Shown here: positions 8,471 to 16,170 of the stretch, piece by piece
Numbering within the stretch: the first letter of the stretch is position 1
Layout of the letters: every line of letters begins with the position of its first letter
NCBI GenBank assembly: GCA_043753895.1
Contig: JAYUWK010000073.1
Coordinates: 1 to 64,000 of the forward strand
Direction of reading: 5' to 3'
DNA: 64,000 nucleotides
From: WLMZ01 sp043753895
GTDB lineage: Bacteria; Actinomycetota; Acidimicrobiia; Acidimicrobiales; Ilumatobacteraceae
Notes under the pieces: generated by a model
What the model was told of the DNA's origin: nothing
Databases searched by the model: none
The model's input: the letters and a program-made list of their open reading frames with translations, nothing else
Program-made: the position numbers and the translations under genes

Positions 8471-8567
8471 TTGCGTGAATGGCGCTCGGCTCACAAGGCA
8501 CAAAACGCCAGCGACGTATCAACCAAGTATCCGGGTCACCCCGGGTCCGGACGAAAAGGCTGCCGCC

Positions 8568-9206
8568 ATGGCACAACAAGCGATCGTCGGCGAAAAAGTC
8601 GGCATGACCCAGGTATGGGCCGAGGACAATCGAATTGTCCCCGTCACCGTTCTGCGCGTCGAGCCGGCTCGCGTGGTCCAAGTCAAGACAACCGAACGCG
8701 ATGGCTATACCGCTCTGCAGGTCACCTACGGCCACAAGGATGCGAAGAAGCTCAGCAAGCCCGAGGCGGGCCATTTCGCCAAAGCTGGGGTCGCACCCGG
8801 TCGCCGTCTGGTGGAACTGCGGCTCGAGTCGGTCGACGGTTTCGCGGTTGGCCAGGAGATCAGCGTCGACACCTTGGTCAAGGGCCAAAAAGTCGATGTG
8901 ACCGCGGTTAGCCGCGGTAAGGGCACCGCTGGCGTCATGAAGCGTCACAACTTCAAGGGCCAGGGCGCAAGCCACGGTAACCACAAGCATCACCGTGCCC
9001 CCGGTTCCATTGGTTCGTGCAGCTACCCCGGGCGCGTGCTCAAGGGCCTCAAGATGGCCGGCCACATGGGTAACGAGCAGGTCACCACGATGAACCTCGA
9101 AATTGTCGAAGCCGACCTCGAACGTGGGCTGTTGCTCATCAAGGGTTCGGTGCCTGGCCCCAACGGTGGCGTTGTCATCGTCCGTAACGCAGTGAAGGGG
9201 AAGTGA
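8568..9206 (+). CDS. rplC: 50S ribosomal protein L3
   Basis: 212 residues. The conserved core GKVGMTQVW (9-17), the FKGQGASHGNHKHHR loop near the peptidyl-transferase centre, and KMAGHMGNEQVT are all present. Start ATG 8568 gives the standard MAQQAIVGEKVGMTQ N-terminus; longer in-frame starts have no homology. L3 is a primary 23S-binding assembly protein. It is first gene of the long ribosomal operon, 5 bp upstream of rplD. Confidence 0.97.
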   Translation: MAQQAIVGEKVGMTQVWAEDNRIVPVTVLRVEPARVVQVKTTERDGYTALQVTYGHKDAKKLSKPEAGHFAKAGVAPGRRLVELRLESVDGFAVGQEISVDTLVKGQKVDVTAVSRGKGTAGVMKRHNFKGQGASHGNHKHHRAPGSIGSCSYPGRVLKGLKMAGHMGNEQVTTMNLEIVEADLERGLLLIKGSVPGPNGGVVIVRNAVKGK

Positions 9207-9210
9207 CGTC

Positions 9211-10068
9211 ATGGCTTCCGTAGCACTGAAGACCGCAACCGGTGCCGACGTCGGCAGTGTCGAGCTCGACCCCGGCATGTTCGGTGTGCAGCCCAACGTA
9301 CCTGTCATGCATCAGGTCGTCACCGCTCAGTTGGCGCACCGCCGTGCGGGCACGCAGAGCACCAAGACCCGTGCCGAAGTCAGCGGTGGCGGCAAGAAGC
9401 CGTTCAAGCAAAAGGGCACGGGTAACGCCCGCCAGGGCTCGACCCGTGCACCTCACTTCAGCGGTGGCGGCGTGGCCCTTGGGCCCAAGCCCCGTAAGTA
9501 CAGCCAGAAGACCCCGAAGAAGATGATCAAGCTCGCGCTGCGTTCGGCACTGTCGGATCGCGCCAACGAGGGCAAGATCATCGTCGTCGACGGTTGGGGC
9601 TTCGACGCCCCCAGCACCAAGTCGGCAGCCGCTGCGTTGCAAGCACTCAATGTCGGCAAGTCGGTGCTCATCGTGCACAACCGCGAAGACGTCGTCACGG
9701 TCAAGAGCTTCCGCAACCTGCCGTCGGTGCAGCTCATCGAGGTCAACGAGCTGAACGCGTACGACGTGCTGTGCAACGAGACCATTGTTTTCACCAAGGA
9801 CAACCTCCCGTCGGGACCACCACTCGCCGAGGCAACCGCCTCATACGGAGCCGGCAGTCATGGCGCCCTCGCCGATGGCAGCGAGCCCGAGGGCTTCCCC
9901 ATCAAGGGCAACGCCCAGTCGATGATGTTCCATGTGCCAGGCAGCCGTTACTACAAGGCAACCATTGCCGAAGTGTGGTTTGCCTCCGAAGAAGCTGCCG
10001 AGGCCGCAGGCTTTTCCAAGCCGGGCGCCCAAGCTGCTGACGACGCTGACAAGGACGGCAAGTCATGA
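9211..10068 (+). CDS. rplD: 50S ribosomal protein L4 with extra C-terminal domain
   Basis: 285 residues, against about 200-220 usually. The canonical part (1 to about 198) has the tunnel-lining loop (KKPFKQKGTGNARQGS, about 62-77) and ends around VFTKDNLP. Beyond it lies a Gly/Ala linker, then an appended domain (about 218-274; core 228-268) with motifs IKGNAQSMMFHVPGSRYY and AEVWF...AEAAGF, and an acidic tail. The same domain is at the end of L22 in this operon, with 39 of 57 aligned residues identical by eye. It resembles a short actinobacterial module that I recall being annotated as a 'sunset' domain; its function is unknown to me. The stop overlaps rplW by ATGA. Confidence 0.95.
   Translation: MASVALKTATGADVGSVELDPGMFGVQPNVPVMHQVVTAQLAHRRAGTQSTKTRAEVSGGGKKPFKQKGTGNARQGSTRAPHFSGGGVALGPKPRKYSQKTPKKMIKLALRSALSDRANEGKIIVVDGWGFDAPSTKSAAAALQALNVGKSVLIVHNREDVVTVKSFRNLPSVQLIEVNELNAYDVLCNETIVFTKDNLPSGPPLAEATASYGAGSHGALADGSEPEGFPIKGNAQSMMFHVPGSRYYKATIAEVWFASEEAAEAAGFSKPGAQAADDADKDGKS
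9862..10032 (+). other. Appended C-terminal domain of L4
   Basis: Codons 218-274 of rplD encode the extra domain shared with L22. Over the 41-codon core (9892-10014 against 12119-12241), 95 of 123 bases match by eye, and many differences are in third positions. That points to one duplicated module kept under protein-level constraint. Conserved residues include KGN, SMM, H-VPGSRYY, KAT, AEV and AEAAGF. Confidence 0.85.
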
Positions 10069-10355
10069 AAGACCCACGCGACATCATCCTGGCGCCCGTC
10101 GTGTCCGAGAAGAGCTACGCGCTCATCGAGACCGGCGTCTACACCTTCAAGGTGCATCCTTCTGCGAGTAAGCCGGAGATCCACGACGCTGTCGAGGCGA
10201 TCTGGGGCGTCAAGGTCACCAAGGTAAACACGCTCAACCGTCCGGGCAAGGTCACCCGCGCACGCAAGAGCAATCGCAATGGCAAAAAGCCCGATACCAA
10301 GCGCGCCATCGTCACGCTTGCGCCGGGTCACGACATCCCGCTGTTCGAGAACTGA
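10065..10355 (+). CDS. rplW: 50S ribosomal protein L23
   Basis: 96 residues, normal length, with the conserved DIILAPVVSEKSYALIE N-terminus and VKVTKVNTLNRPGK. L23 sits at the exit of the peptide tunnel and is the docking site for trigger factor and SRP. The start overlaps the rplD stop (ATGA), indicating translational coupling. Confidence 0.97.
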   Translation: MKDPRDIILAPVVSEKSYALIETGVYTFKVHPSASKPEIHDAVEAIWGVKVTKVNTLNRPGKVTRARKSNRNGKKPDTKRAIVTLAPGHDIPLFEN

Positions 10356-10362
10356 GATCGCA

Positions 10363-11199
10363 ATGGCTATTCGCTCACGCAAACCAACTAGCGCCGGTCG
10401 CCGCTTTCAGACATCTGCTGATTTCTCTGAAATCACCAAGTCGACTCCTGAAAAGACGCTGATCGCAACTCGCACCCGCACCGGTGGGCGCAACGTCTAC
10501 GGTCGCAAGACCGCGCGTCACCGCGGTGGTGGACACAAGCGCCAGTACCGCATCATCGACTTCAAGCGCGTCAAGGACGGCGTCGTCGCCAAGGTCGCCG
10601 CCATCGAGTACGACCCCAACCGCACCTGCCGCATTGCCCTGTTGCACTACGCAGACGGCGAAAAGGCCTACATCCTTGCTCCCAAGGGCCTCAACGTGGG
10701 CGATCACGTGCAGAGCGGCCAAGGCAGCGATGTGAAGCCAGGCAACGCCATGCCCATGCGTTACGTCCCCGTTGGTACAGTCATCCACAACGTGGAGCTC
10801 CGCCCCGGTCAAGGTGGCAAGATGGGCCGTTCCGCCGGTATGGCCATCCAGCTCGTCGCCAAGGACGGACAGTTCGCCACCGTGCGTCTGCCCAGCACCG
10901 AGATGCGCCGTGTGCTCATCGATTGCCGTGCCACGGTCGGCGAGGTCGGCAACAGCGAGCACGAACTGATCACCATCGGCAAGGCCGGACGCAACCGTTG
11001 GAAGGGCATCCGCCCACAGACGCGTGGTGTGGCCATGAACCCCGTCGACCACCCACTCGGTGGTGGCGAGGGCCGCACATCGGGCGGTCGTCCTCCGGTG
11101 TCCCCGTGGGGTAAGCCCGAAGGTCGTACTCGCAACAAGAAGAAGGCGTCGCAGCAGCTCATCGTTCGCCGCCGCCGCACCAGCAAGGGTCGGAGGTAA
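10363..11199 (+). CDS. rplB: 50S ribosomal protein L2
   Basis: 278 residues, starting MAIRSRKPTSAGRRF at ATG 10363, 7 bp after rplW. The GGGHKRQYR region and the C-terminal KPEGRTRNKKK tail are typical. L2 binds 23S rRNA near the peptidyl-transferase centre and is needed for subunit association. One oddity: the widely conserved DHPHGGGEG reads DHPLGGGEG here (Leu232 in place of His). The other His of the motif is kept. Confidence 0.97.
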   Translation: MAIRSRKPTSAGRRFQTSADFSEITKSTPEKTLIATRTRTGGRNVYGRKTARHRGGGHKRQYRIIDFKRVKDGVVAKVAAIEYDPNRTCRIALLHYADGEKAYILAPKGLNVGDHVQSGQGSDVKPGNAMPMRYVPVGTVIHNVELRPGQGGKMGRSAGMAIQLVAKDGQFATVRLPSTEMRRVLIDCRATVGEVGNSEHELITIGKAGRNRWKGIRPQTRGVAMNPVDHPLGGGEGRTSGGRPPVSPWGKPEGRTRNKKKASQQLIVRRRRTSKGRR

Positions 11200-11201
11200 T
11201 C

Positions 11202-11485
<284 letters not shown>

Positions 11486-11486
<1 letters not shown>

Positions 11487-12337
11487 TGACTGGTCCAAAG
11501 CTCAACGAAAAGAACTTCGTTGCGGGCTCGAAGGGCGGCACGAAGGCTTCGGCTCTCTACGTGCGTAGCTCGGCCAGCAAGGCTCGCCTGGTGCTCAACA
11601 TCATCCGCGGCCTTCCGGTGAAGCAGGCCGACGAGGTGCTGCAGTTCACCGACAAGGGCATTGCCGTCACCGTGCGCAAGGTACTCGCCAGCGCCGTCGC
11701 CAACGCCCAGCACAACGATGCGCAGGATCCCGAAGAGCTCTTCGTGCTCGCCTGCTTCGCCGACGAGGGTCCCACGCTGCGTCGCTTCGCAGCACGTGCT
11801 CGTGGCCGCGGTACCCGCATCAACAAGCGCACCTGCCACATCACGGTCGTGGTTGCTCGTCTCAGCGACGATCGCATCGCCGTGCTGCAGGCCAAGGACG
11901 CCAACCGCACCGCCGCTGGTCGTCGTCGTGGCGCAACCAGCACCACGGCTGCACGGCGCGATCGCGTCGAGCGCAGTCGTGAGCGCGCCCAGGGCCTCAA
12001 GTCCGGTGCCGACACCGTCATCGACGATTCGGCTGACGAATCCACTGACGCGGTGTGGACCTCGACGAATGAGGTCGCAGGCGGTCAGGCCCCGCTCGAG
12101 GACGGTTCGGCGCCCGAGGGTTACGAGATCAAGGGCAACGCCGACTCGATGATGTATCACGTGCCCGGCAGCCGCTACTACAAGGCCACCGTTGCCGAGG
12201 TGTACTTCGACACAGTCGAGAACGCCGAGGCCGCAGGCTTCGCTGCCCCCGGCGGCACCCACACAACCGATTCCTCCGAGGCCACCGAGGCCGACGAGGC
12301 CGGCAGCGGCGAGACCGCAGCAGAAGAGAGCAACTGA
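11486..12337 (+). CDS. rplV: 50S ribosomal protein L22 with extra C-terminal domain
   Basis: 283 residues, about twice the usual 110-150. The canonical domain (about 20-135) includes SASKARLVLNIIRGLPV and the tunnel beta-hairpin region RFAARARGRGTRINKRTCH. An Ala/Arg-rich then acidic linker (about 136-200) leads to the domain also found on L4 (about 202-258; core 212-252, IKGNADSMMYHVPGSRYY, AEAAGF), then a Glu/Thr/Ser-rich tail. ATG 11486 is coupled to rpsS; the stop overlaps rpsC (TGATG). L22 and L4 form the exit-tunnel constriction, so having the same appendage on both is notable. Confidence 0.95.
12089..12259 (+). other. Appended C-terminal domain of L22
   Basis: Codons 202-258 of rplV encode the copy of the module shared with L4. 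Almost all variable positions lie outside the KGN, SMM, HVPGSRYYKAT and AEAAGF blocks. The linker in front is rich in Ala, Arg and then Asp/Ser/Thr, so the domain is probably flexibly tethered. The tail behind it is acidic. Confidence 0.85.
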
Positions 12338-13212
12338 TGGGTCAGAAGATCAACCCATACGGCTTCCGTCTTGGCATCACCACCGACTGGAAGAGCCGCT
12401 GGTTCAGCGAGCGCGATTACAAGGAATACCTCACCGAGGACTGGAAGATCCGTCGCGCCATCATGACCAAGCTCGAGTCGGCCGCCATCAGCCGTATCGA
12501 AATCGAGCGGACCCGTGACAAGGTTCGCGTCGACATCCACACCGCCCGGCCGGGCATCGTCATCGGTCGTCGTGGTGCTCAGGCCGACGAGCTGCGTTCT
12601 CTGCTCACCGACATCACAGGTAACCCGAAGGTGCAGTTGAACATCGTCGAGATCAAGTCGCCAGAGCTCGATGCGGCACTCATCGCCCAAGGCGTGGCCG
12701 ATCAGCTGATCAACCGTATTGCCTTCCGTCGTGCCATGAAACGAGCGGTCCAGAATGCGCAAAAGGCTGGTGCGCTCGGCATCCGCGTGCAGTGCTCGGG
12801 CCGCCTCGGTGGCGCCGAGATGAGCCGCACCGAGTGGTACCGCGAAGGTCGTGTCCCGCTGCACACATTGCGCGCCGACATCGACTACGGCTTCCGTGAG
12901 GCCAAGACCACCAGCGGCCGCGTCGGCGTGAAGGTCTGGATCTACAAGGGTGACATCTTGCCCTACAAGCCACAGAACGACGACAAGATCATTCGCGAAG
13001 CAGCCATGGCTGTGGGCGAGACATCGGGTGCACCGCGCAAGGTCGTTTCTTCTGCCGGTCGCAAGAAGGCCGAAGACGTCGCTGAGATCGAAGCCACTCC
13101 GTTGTTGAAAGAAGCCGATCCGGAGTTCGAGAAGTTACTCGACGAAGAAGAGCAGATTGCCCGTCGTACCAACGCCGGCCACGAAGCACCGCACTTCCGT
13201 GGGGAGGACTGA
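12337..13212 (+). CDS. rpsC: 30S ribosomal protein S3
   Basis: 291 residues, starting MGQKINPYGFRLGI. The KH domain (RPGIVIGRRGAQADELR) and C-terminal S3 domain (RLGGAEMSRTEWYREGRVPLH) are clear. It is longer than the E. coli protein because of an acidic, Glu-rich tail (about 220-291), as often seen in actinobacteria; the tail is not the L4/L22 module. S3 lines the mRNA entry channel. ATG overlaps the rplV stop by one base. Confidence 0.97.
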   Translation: MGQKINPYGFRLGITTDWKSRWFSERDYKEYLTEDWKIRRAIMTKLESAAISRIEIERTRDKVRVDIHTARPGIVIGRRGAQADELRSLLTDITGNPKVQLNIVEIKSPELDAALIAQGVADQLINRIAFRRAMKRAVQNAQKAGALGIRVQCSGRLGGAEMSRTEWYREGRVPLHTLRADIDYGFREAKTTSGRVGVKVWIYKGDILPYKPQNDDKIIREAAMAVGETSGAPRKVVSSAGRKKAEDVAEIEATPLLKEADPEFEKLLDEEEQIARRTNAGHEAPHFRGED

Positions 13213-13218
13213 TTCCAG

Positions 13219-13635
13219 ATGTTGATGCCCCGTAAAGTCAAGCATCGCAAGCAGCATCGTGGCCGTACCACCGGTATGACCAAGGGTGCTTCGTCATTGA
13301 GCTTCGGCGAATATGGCATCCAGGCGCTCGAGCCAGGCTGGCTGTCTGCCCGCCAGATCGAGGCAGCCCGTATCGCCATGACCCGTGCCATCAAGCGTGG
13401 TGGCAAGGTCTGGATCAACGTGTTCCCCGACAAGCCCGTCACCAAGAAGCCAGCCGAGACCCGCATGGGTTCCGGTAAGGGCAACCCCGAGTTCTGGGTT
13501 GCCGTGGTCAAGCCTGGTCGTGTGTTGTTCGAACTCAGCTTCCCGAACGAGGAGCAGGCCAAGGCCGCACTCGAGAAGGCCATTCAGAAGCTGCCCATCA
13601 AGGCCCGCGTCATCACACGCGAAGAGGTGATCTGA
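13219..13635 (+). CDS. rplP: 50S ribosomal protein L16
   Basis: 138 residues with the standard MLMPRKVKHRKQHRG start and MGSGKGNPEFWVAVVKPG motif. GGAGG at 13202-13206 lies 12 nt upstream; a second ATG at 13225 is possible but the MLMP start is typical of the family. L16 is a late-assembly 50S protein at the A site. Confidence 0.97.
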   Translation: MLMPRKVKHRKQHRGRTTGMTKGASSLSFGEYGIQALEPGWLSARQIEAARIAMTRAIKRGGKVWINVFPDKPVTKKPAETRMGSGKGNPEFWVAVVKPGRVLFELSFPNEEQAKAALEKAIQKLPIKARVITREEVI

Positions 13636-13636
13636 G

Positions 13637-13852
13637 ATGGCGACATCAAAGACAGAATTGAACGAGCTCGATCTGGCCGGTTTGGTCGAGGAGCTCCGTG
13701 CAACCAAGCAGGAATCGTTGAACCTTCGATTCCGTAACGCGACGGGTCAGCTGGAGAATGTTGCGGAAATCCGCAAGGTTCGCCGCCACATCGCCCGTCT
13801 CAACACCCTCATCCGTCAGCGCGAAATCGCGTTGGCCGAGGCCGGGAAGTGA
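13637..13852 (+). CDS. rpmC: 50S ribosomal protein L29
   Basis: 71 residues, predicted helical hairpin, with the conserved ELRATKQESLNLRFRNATGQ and ARLNTLIRQREI segments. L29 lies by the tunnel exit beside L23. It starts 1 bp after the rplP stop and its own stop overlaps the rpsQ GTG (GTGA). Confidence 0.95.
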   Translation: MATSKTELNELDLAGLVEELRATKQESLNLRFRNATGQLENVAEIRKVRRHIARLNTLIRQREIALAEAGK

Positions 13853-14136
13853 GTGCAGCAATGGCTGACGAAACAACAACTGAAGAGCGCAATGCTCGCA
13901 AGGTCCGCGAGGGCGTGGTCGTGTCCAACAAGATGGACAAGACCGCTGTCGTCGCCGTGATCGAGCGCGTTCGCCACCCCAAGTACGGCAAGTTCATGAT
14001 GCGCACCAAGAAGCTGTACGCACATGACGAAGCCAACGACGTGAACATTGGCGACCGCGTGCGCCTGATGGAGACCCGCCCGATGAGCAAGAACAAGCGC
14101 TGGCGCGTCACCGAAGTCTTGGAGCGTGCCAAGTGA
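13849..14136 (+). CDS. rpsQ: 30S ribosomal protein S17
   Basis: 95 residues from GTG 13849 (MSAAMADETTTEERN...), with the S17 OB-fold core (REGVVVSNKMDKTAVV, HPKYGKFM). GTG 13849 is supported by GAGG at 13838-13841 with a 7-nt spacer and by GTGA overlap with rpmC. ATG 13861 is the alternative. S17 is a primary 16S rRNA-binding protein. The stop overlaps the GTG of a small repeated ORF (14133-14207). Confidence 0.95.
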   Translation: MSAAMADETTTEERNARKVREGVVVSNKMDKTAVVAVIERVRHPKYGKFMMRTKKLYAHDEANDVNIGDRVRLMETRPMSKNKRWRVTEVLERAK

Positions 14137-14192
14137 TCGAGCGCAGCGAGAAGTCCAAAGTCGACACGGTGATCAAGCGCAGCGAGAAGTCC
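14133..14192 (+). repeat. Tandem direct repeat, 24 bp with 36-bp period
   Basis: Two copies (14133-14156 and 14169-14192) differ at one base (GTGATCGAGCGCAGCGAG versus the copy with GATCAAG). The 36-bp period keeps frame. The second copy ends just before the GAGG (14193-14196) that serves rplN. Confidence 0.85.
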
Positions 14193-14207
14193 GAGGTATC
14201 ACAGTGA
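14133..14207 (+). CDS. Candidate 24-residue mini-ORF between rpsQ and rplN
   Basis: GTG 14133 overlaps the rpsQ stop (GTGA) and the TGA at 14205-14207 overlaps the rplN GTG (GTGA), so translation could pass through three genes without a break. GGAG at 14121-14124 lies 8 nt upstream. The peptide is two 12-residue repeats, VIERSEKSKVDT then VIKRSEKSEVSQ, highly charged. I do not recognise it. It may be a real coupled micropeptide, or simply a by-product of a 36-bp tandem duplication that supplies the rplN ribosome-binding site. Confidence 0.45.
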   Translation: MIERSEKSKVDTVIKRSEKSEVSQ

Positions 14208-14572
14208 TTCAGCAGGAATCCCGACTCCGTGTCGCCGACAACAGCGGCGGAAAAGAAGTGCTGTGCATCAAGGTGCTCGGTGGCACCCGTCGGCGCTATG
14301 CGTCAATTGGTGACATCTTCGTGGCCACCGTCAAAGATGCCATTCCAGGTGCAGGCGTCAAGAAGGGCGACGTCGTCAAGTGCGTCGTCGTTCGTGTGAA
14401 GAAAGAAAAGCGCCGTCCCGATGGCAGCTACATCCGCTTTGACGAAAACGCGGCAGTCATCATCAAAGACGATCTCACGCCGCGTGGAACACGCATCTTC
14501 GGCCCAGTCGGGCGCGAGCTGCGTGACAAGAAGTTCATGCGCATCGTGTCGCTCGCCCCGGAGGTGTTGTGA
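14204..14572 (+). CDS. rplN: 50S ribosomal protein L14
   Basis: 122 residues, exactly the family length, from GTG 14204: IQQESRLRVADNSGGKEVLC. GAGG at 14193-14196 with a 7-nt spacer supports this start over an in-frame ATG further upstream that would add 26 non-homologous residues. L14 forms part of an intersubunit bridge and the translational GTPase contact region. Confidence 0.97.
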   Translation: MIQQESRLRVADNSGGKEVLCIKVLGGTRRRYASIGDIFVATVKDAIPGAGVKKGDVVKCVVVRVKKEKRRPDGSYIRFDENAAVIIKDDLTPRGTRIFGPVGRELRDKKFMRIVSLAPEVL

Positions 14573-14574
14573 AC

Positions 14575-14880
14575 ATGAAACTCAAAAAGGGTGACACCGT
14601 TGTCGTCATCGCCGGCAAGGACAAGGGCAAAGAGGGCGAGATCATTCGCTCCCTGCCCCGTGAGAACAAAGTCGTTGTCAGTGGCGTCAACATTGCCAAG
14701 AAGCACCAGAAGCAGACCAGCCAGACCATGCAGGGTGGCATCATCGACCGAGACATGCCCATGCATGCCAGCAACGTGATGCTCGTGCACAAGGGCAAGC
14801 CCACCCGCGTGGGTTACAAGATTCAGGCCGACGGCACCAAGGCCCGCGTCGCCAAGCGCACCGGTGAGGTGATCTCATGA
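14575..14880 (+). CDS. rplX: 50S ribosomal protein L24
   Basis: 101 residues from ATG 14575 (MKLKKGDTVVVIAGKDKGKEG), the KOW-motif start of L24. GGAGG at 14560-14564 lies 10 nt upstream; the GTG at 14569 would be only 4 nt away. L24 initiates 50S assembly. The stop overlaps the rplE ATG (ATGA). Confidence 0.96.
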   Translation: MKLKKGDTVVVIAGKDKGKEGEIIRSLPRENKVVVSGVNIAKKHQKQTSQTMQGGIIDRDMPMHASNVMLVHKGKPTRVGYKIQADGTKARVAKRTGEVIS

Positions 14881-15539
14881 GCACAGCAGCTGAAGCCGTC
14901 ACGATGCCTCGTCTGAAGCAGCGTTACAACGAAGAGGTCAAAGCCGCTCTCATGGAGCAGCTCGGCATCACCAACATCATGCAGGTGCCGACCTTTGAAA
15001 AGATCGTTATCAACATGGGCGTCGGTCGTGCCACCCAGCAGCCATCGCTGCTCGAGGGTGCCGTTGCCGACCTCACCAAGATCGCCGGTCAAAAGCCGAT
15101 TATCACCAAGTCGAAGAAGTCGATTGCAGCGTTCAAACTGCGTGAGAACCAAGCAATTGGGTGCAAGGTGACTCTGCGCGGCGATCGCATGTGGGAGTTC
15201 CTCGACCGTTTGATAGCCGTGGCGATTCCCCGTATCCGTGACTTCCGCGGTCTGCCGGCCCACTCGTGGGACGGTCGGGGTAACTACACCTTTGGTCTTG
15301 CCGACCAGATCGTGTTCCCCGAGATCGACTACGACAAGATCGATGCCCCACACGGCATGGATATCACCATCGTCACCACCGCCACCTCCGACGAGGACGG
15401 CAAGGCGTTGCTCGTTGCATACGGCTTCCCGTTCAAGCGGGGTGCAGATGCCGGCGCGCCACCCAACAAGGTCAAGCGTCGCGGCCCGGTCCGCGGTGGT
15501 AAGGCAGCCAGGCCGGCTGCCAAGGCAAAGAAGAAGTGA
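14877..15539 (+). CDS. rplE: 50S ribosomal protein L5
   Basis: 220 residues, longer than the usual 180-187. The core (PRLKQRYNEEV, NMGVGRATQQ, GVPF-like FPEIDYDKID) is standard. A short N-terminal extension and a Lys/Arg/Ala-rich C-terminal tail (about 195-220) account for the extra length. L5 binds 5S rRNA in the central protuberance. Coupled to rplX by ATGA. Confidence 0.96.
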   Translation: MSTAAEAVTMPRLKQRYNEEVKAALMEQLGITNIMQVPTFEKIVINMGVGRATQQPSLLEGAVADLTKIAGQKPIITKSKKSIAAFKLRENQAIGCKVTLRGDRMWEFLDRLIAVAIPRIRDFRGLPAHSWDGRGNYTFGLADQIVFPEIDYDKIDAPHGMDITIVTTATSDEDGKALLVAYGFPFKRGADAGAPPNKVKRRGPVRGGKAARPAAKAKKK

Positions 15540-15560
15540 TCGGGAAAGGCAACTAGGACA

Positions 15561-15746
15561 ATGGCCAAGAAATCTCAGATCAACAAAGCGGCTGCAAAGC
15601 CCAAATACAAAGTGCGCGGCTACACCCGTTGTCGTCGCTGCGGACGTGCACGTTCCGTATACCGTAAGTTCGGCCTCTGCCGTGTGTGTCTTCGCGAGAT
15701 GATCCATGCCGGCGAAGTGCCGGGCGTGACCAAGGCGAGCTGGTGA
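15561..15746 (+). CDS. rpsN: 30S ribosomal protein S14, zinc-binding type
   Basis: 61 residues with two CxxC pairs (Cys24, Cys27, Cys40, Cys43), the short zinc-dependent S14 (type Z). S14 is a 30S head protein. Some bacteria carry a second, zinc-free S14 elsewhere under Zur control; none is visible in this window. Confidence 0.97.
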   Translation: MAKKSQINKAAAKPKYKVRGYTRCRRCGRARSVYRKFGLCRVCLREMIHAGEVPGVTKASW

Positions 15747-15755
15747 GGGGCAACT

Positions 15756-16157
15756 ATGTTGACTGATCCCATCGCAGACATGCTGACCCGTATCCGCAAC
15801 GCCAACACGGCGATGCATGATGAGGTCCCAATGCCATCGTCGAAGCAAAAGGTTGCTCTCGCGAAGATCCTCCAATCCGAGGGTTACATCGCTGGATTCA
15901 CCGTTGCTCCATCGATGAAGGGTCCCGGCGAAGTGCTGACTGTACACATGAAGTATTCACACGAGCGTGCCCGCACCATCAGCGGCATCAAGCGCGTCTC
16001 CACCCCTGGCCTGCGCGTTTATCGCAAGGCAACCTCGGTACCTCGCGTGCTCGGTGGTCTCGGTGTGGCTGTCCTATCCACCAGTGCTGGACTGATGAGC
16101 GACCGTGAAGCGCGCAAGCGCAACATGGGTGGCGAAGTCCTGTGCTACGTCTGGTGA
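15756..16157 (+). CDS. rpsH: 30S ribosomal protein S8
   Basis: 133 residues with DPIADMLTRIRNAN at the N-terminus and STSAGLMSDREARKRNMGGEVLCYVW at the C-terminus in split form (STSAGLMSDREA, GGEVLCYVW). S8 is a primary 16S rRNA binder and in E. coli is the repressor of the spc operon. Confidence 0.97.
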   Translation: MLTDPIADMLTRIRNANTAMHDEVPMPSSKQKVALAKILQSEGYIAGFTVAPSMKGPGEVLTVHMKYSHERARTISGIKRVSTPGLRVYRKATSVPRVLGGLGVAVLSTSAGLMSDREARKRNMGGEVLCYVW

Positions 16158-16170
16158 CCAAGGAACCGAC

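Larger units (their letters stand above)
8218..8567 (+). other. Intergenic region and probable long leader of the rplC operon
   Basis: 350 bp without a convincing gene. It holds the leaderless promoter of the leftward lipoprotein gene at its left edge, a candidate rightward promoter (8272-8300), and a strong imperfect hairpin (8442-8470). If the promoter is right, the rplC mRNA has a leader of about 260 nt, long enough for autogenous control. In E. coli, L4 controls the S10 operon through a leader; whether that happens here is unknown. Confidence 0.5.

Noticed and set aside
10375..11052. Long leftward ORFs across rplB, rplD, rplV and rplE
   Set aside because: All are antisense to highly conserved ribosomal genes and have no family resemblance; long open antisense frames are expected at this GC content.
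14126..14203. N-terminal extension of L14 from an upstream in-frame ATG
   Set aside because: L14 length and N-terminus are almost invariant; GTG 14204 with GAGG 7 nt upstream gives exactly 122 residues. The upstream bases fit the separate mini-ORF instead.
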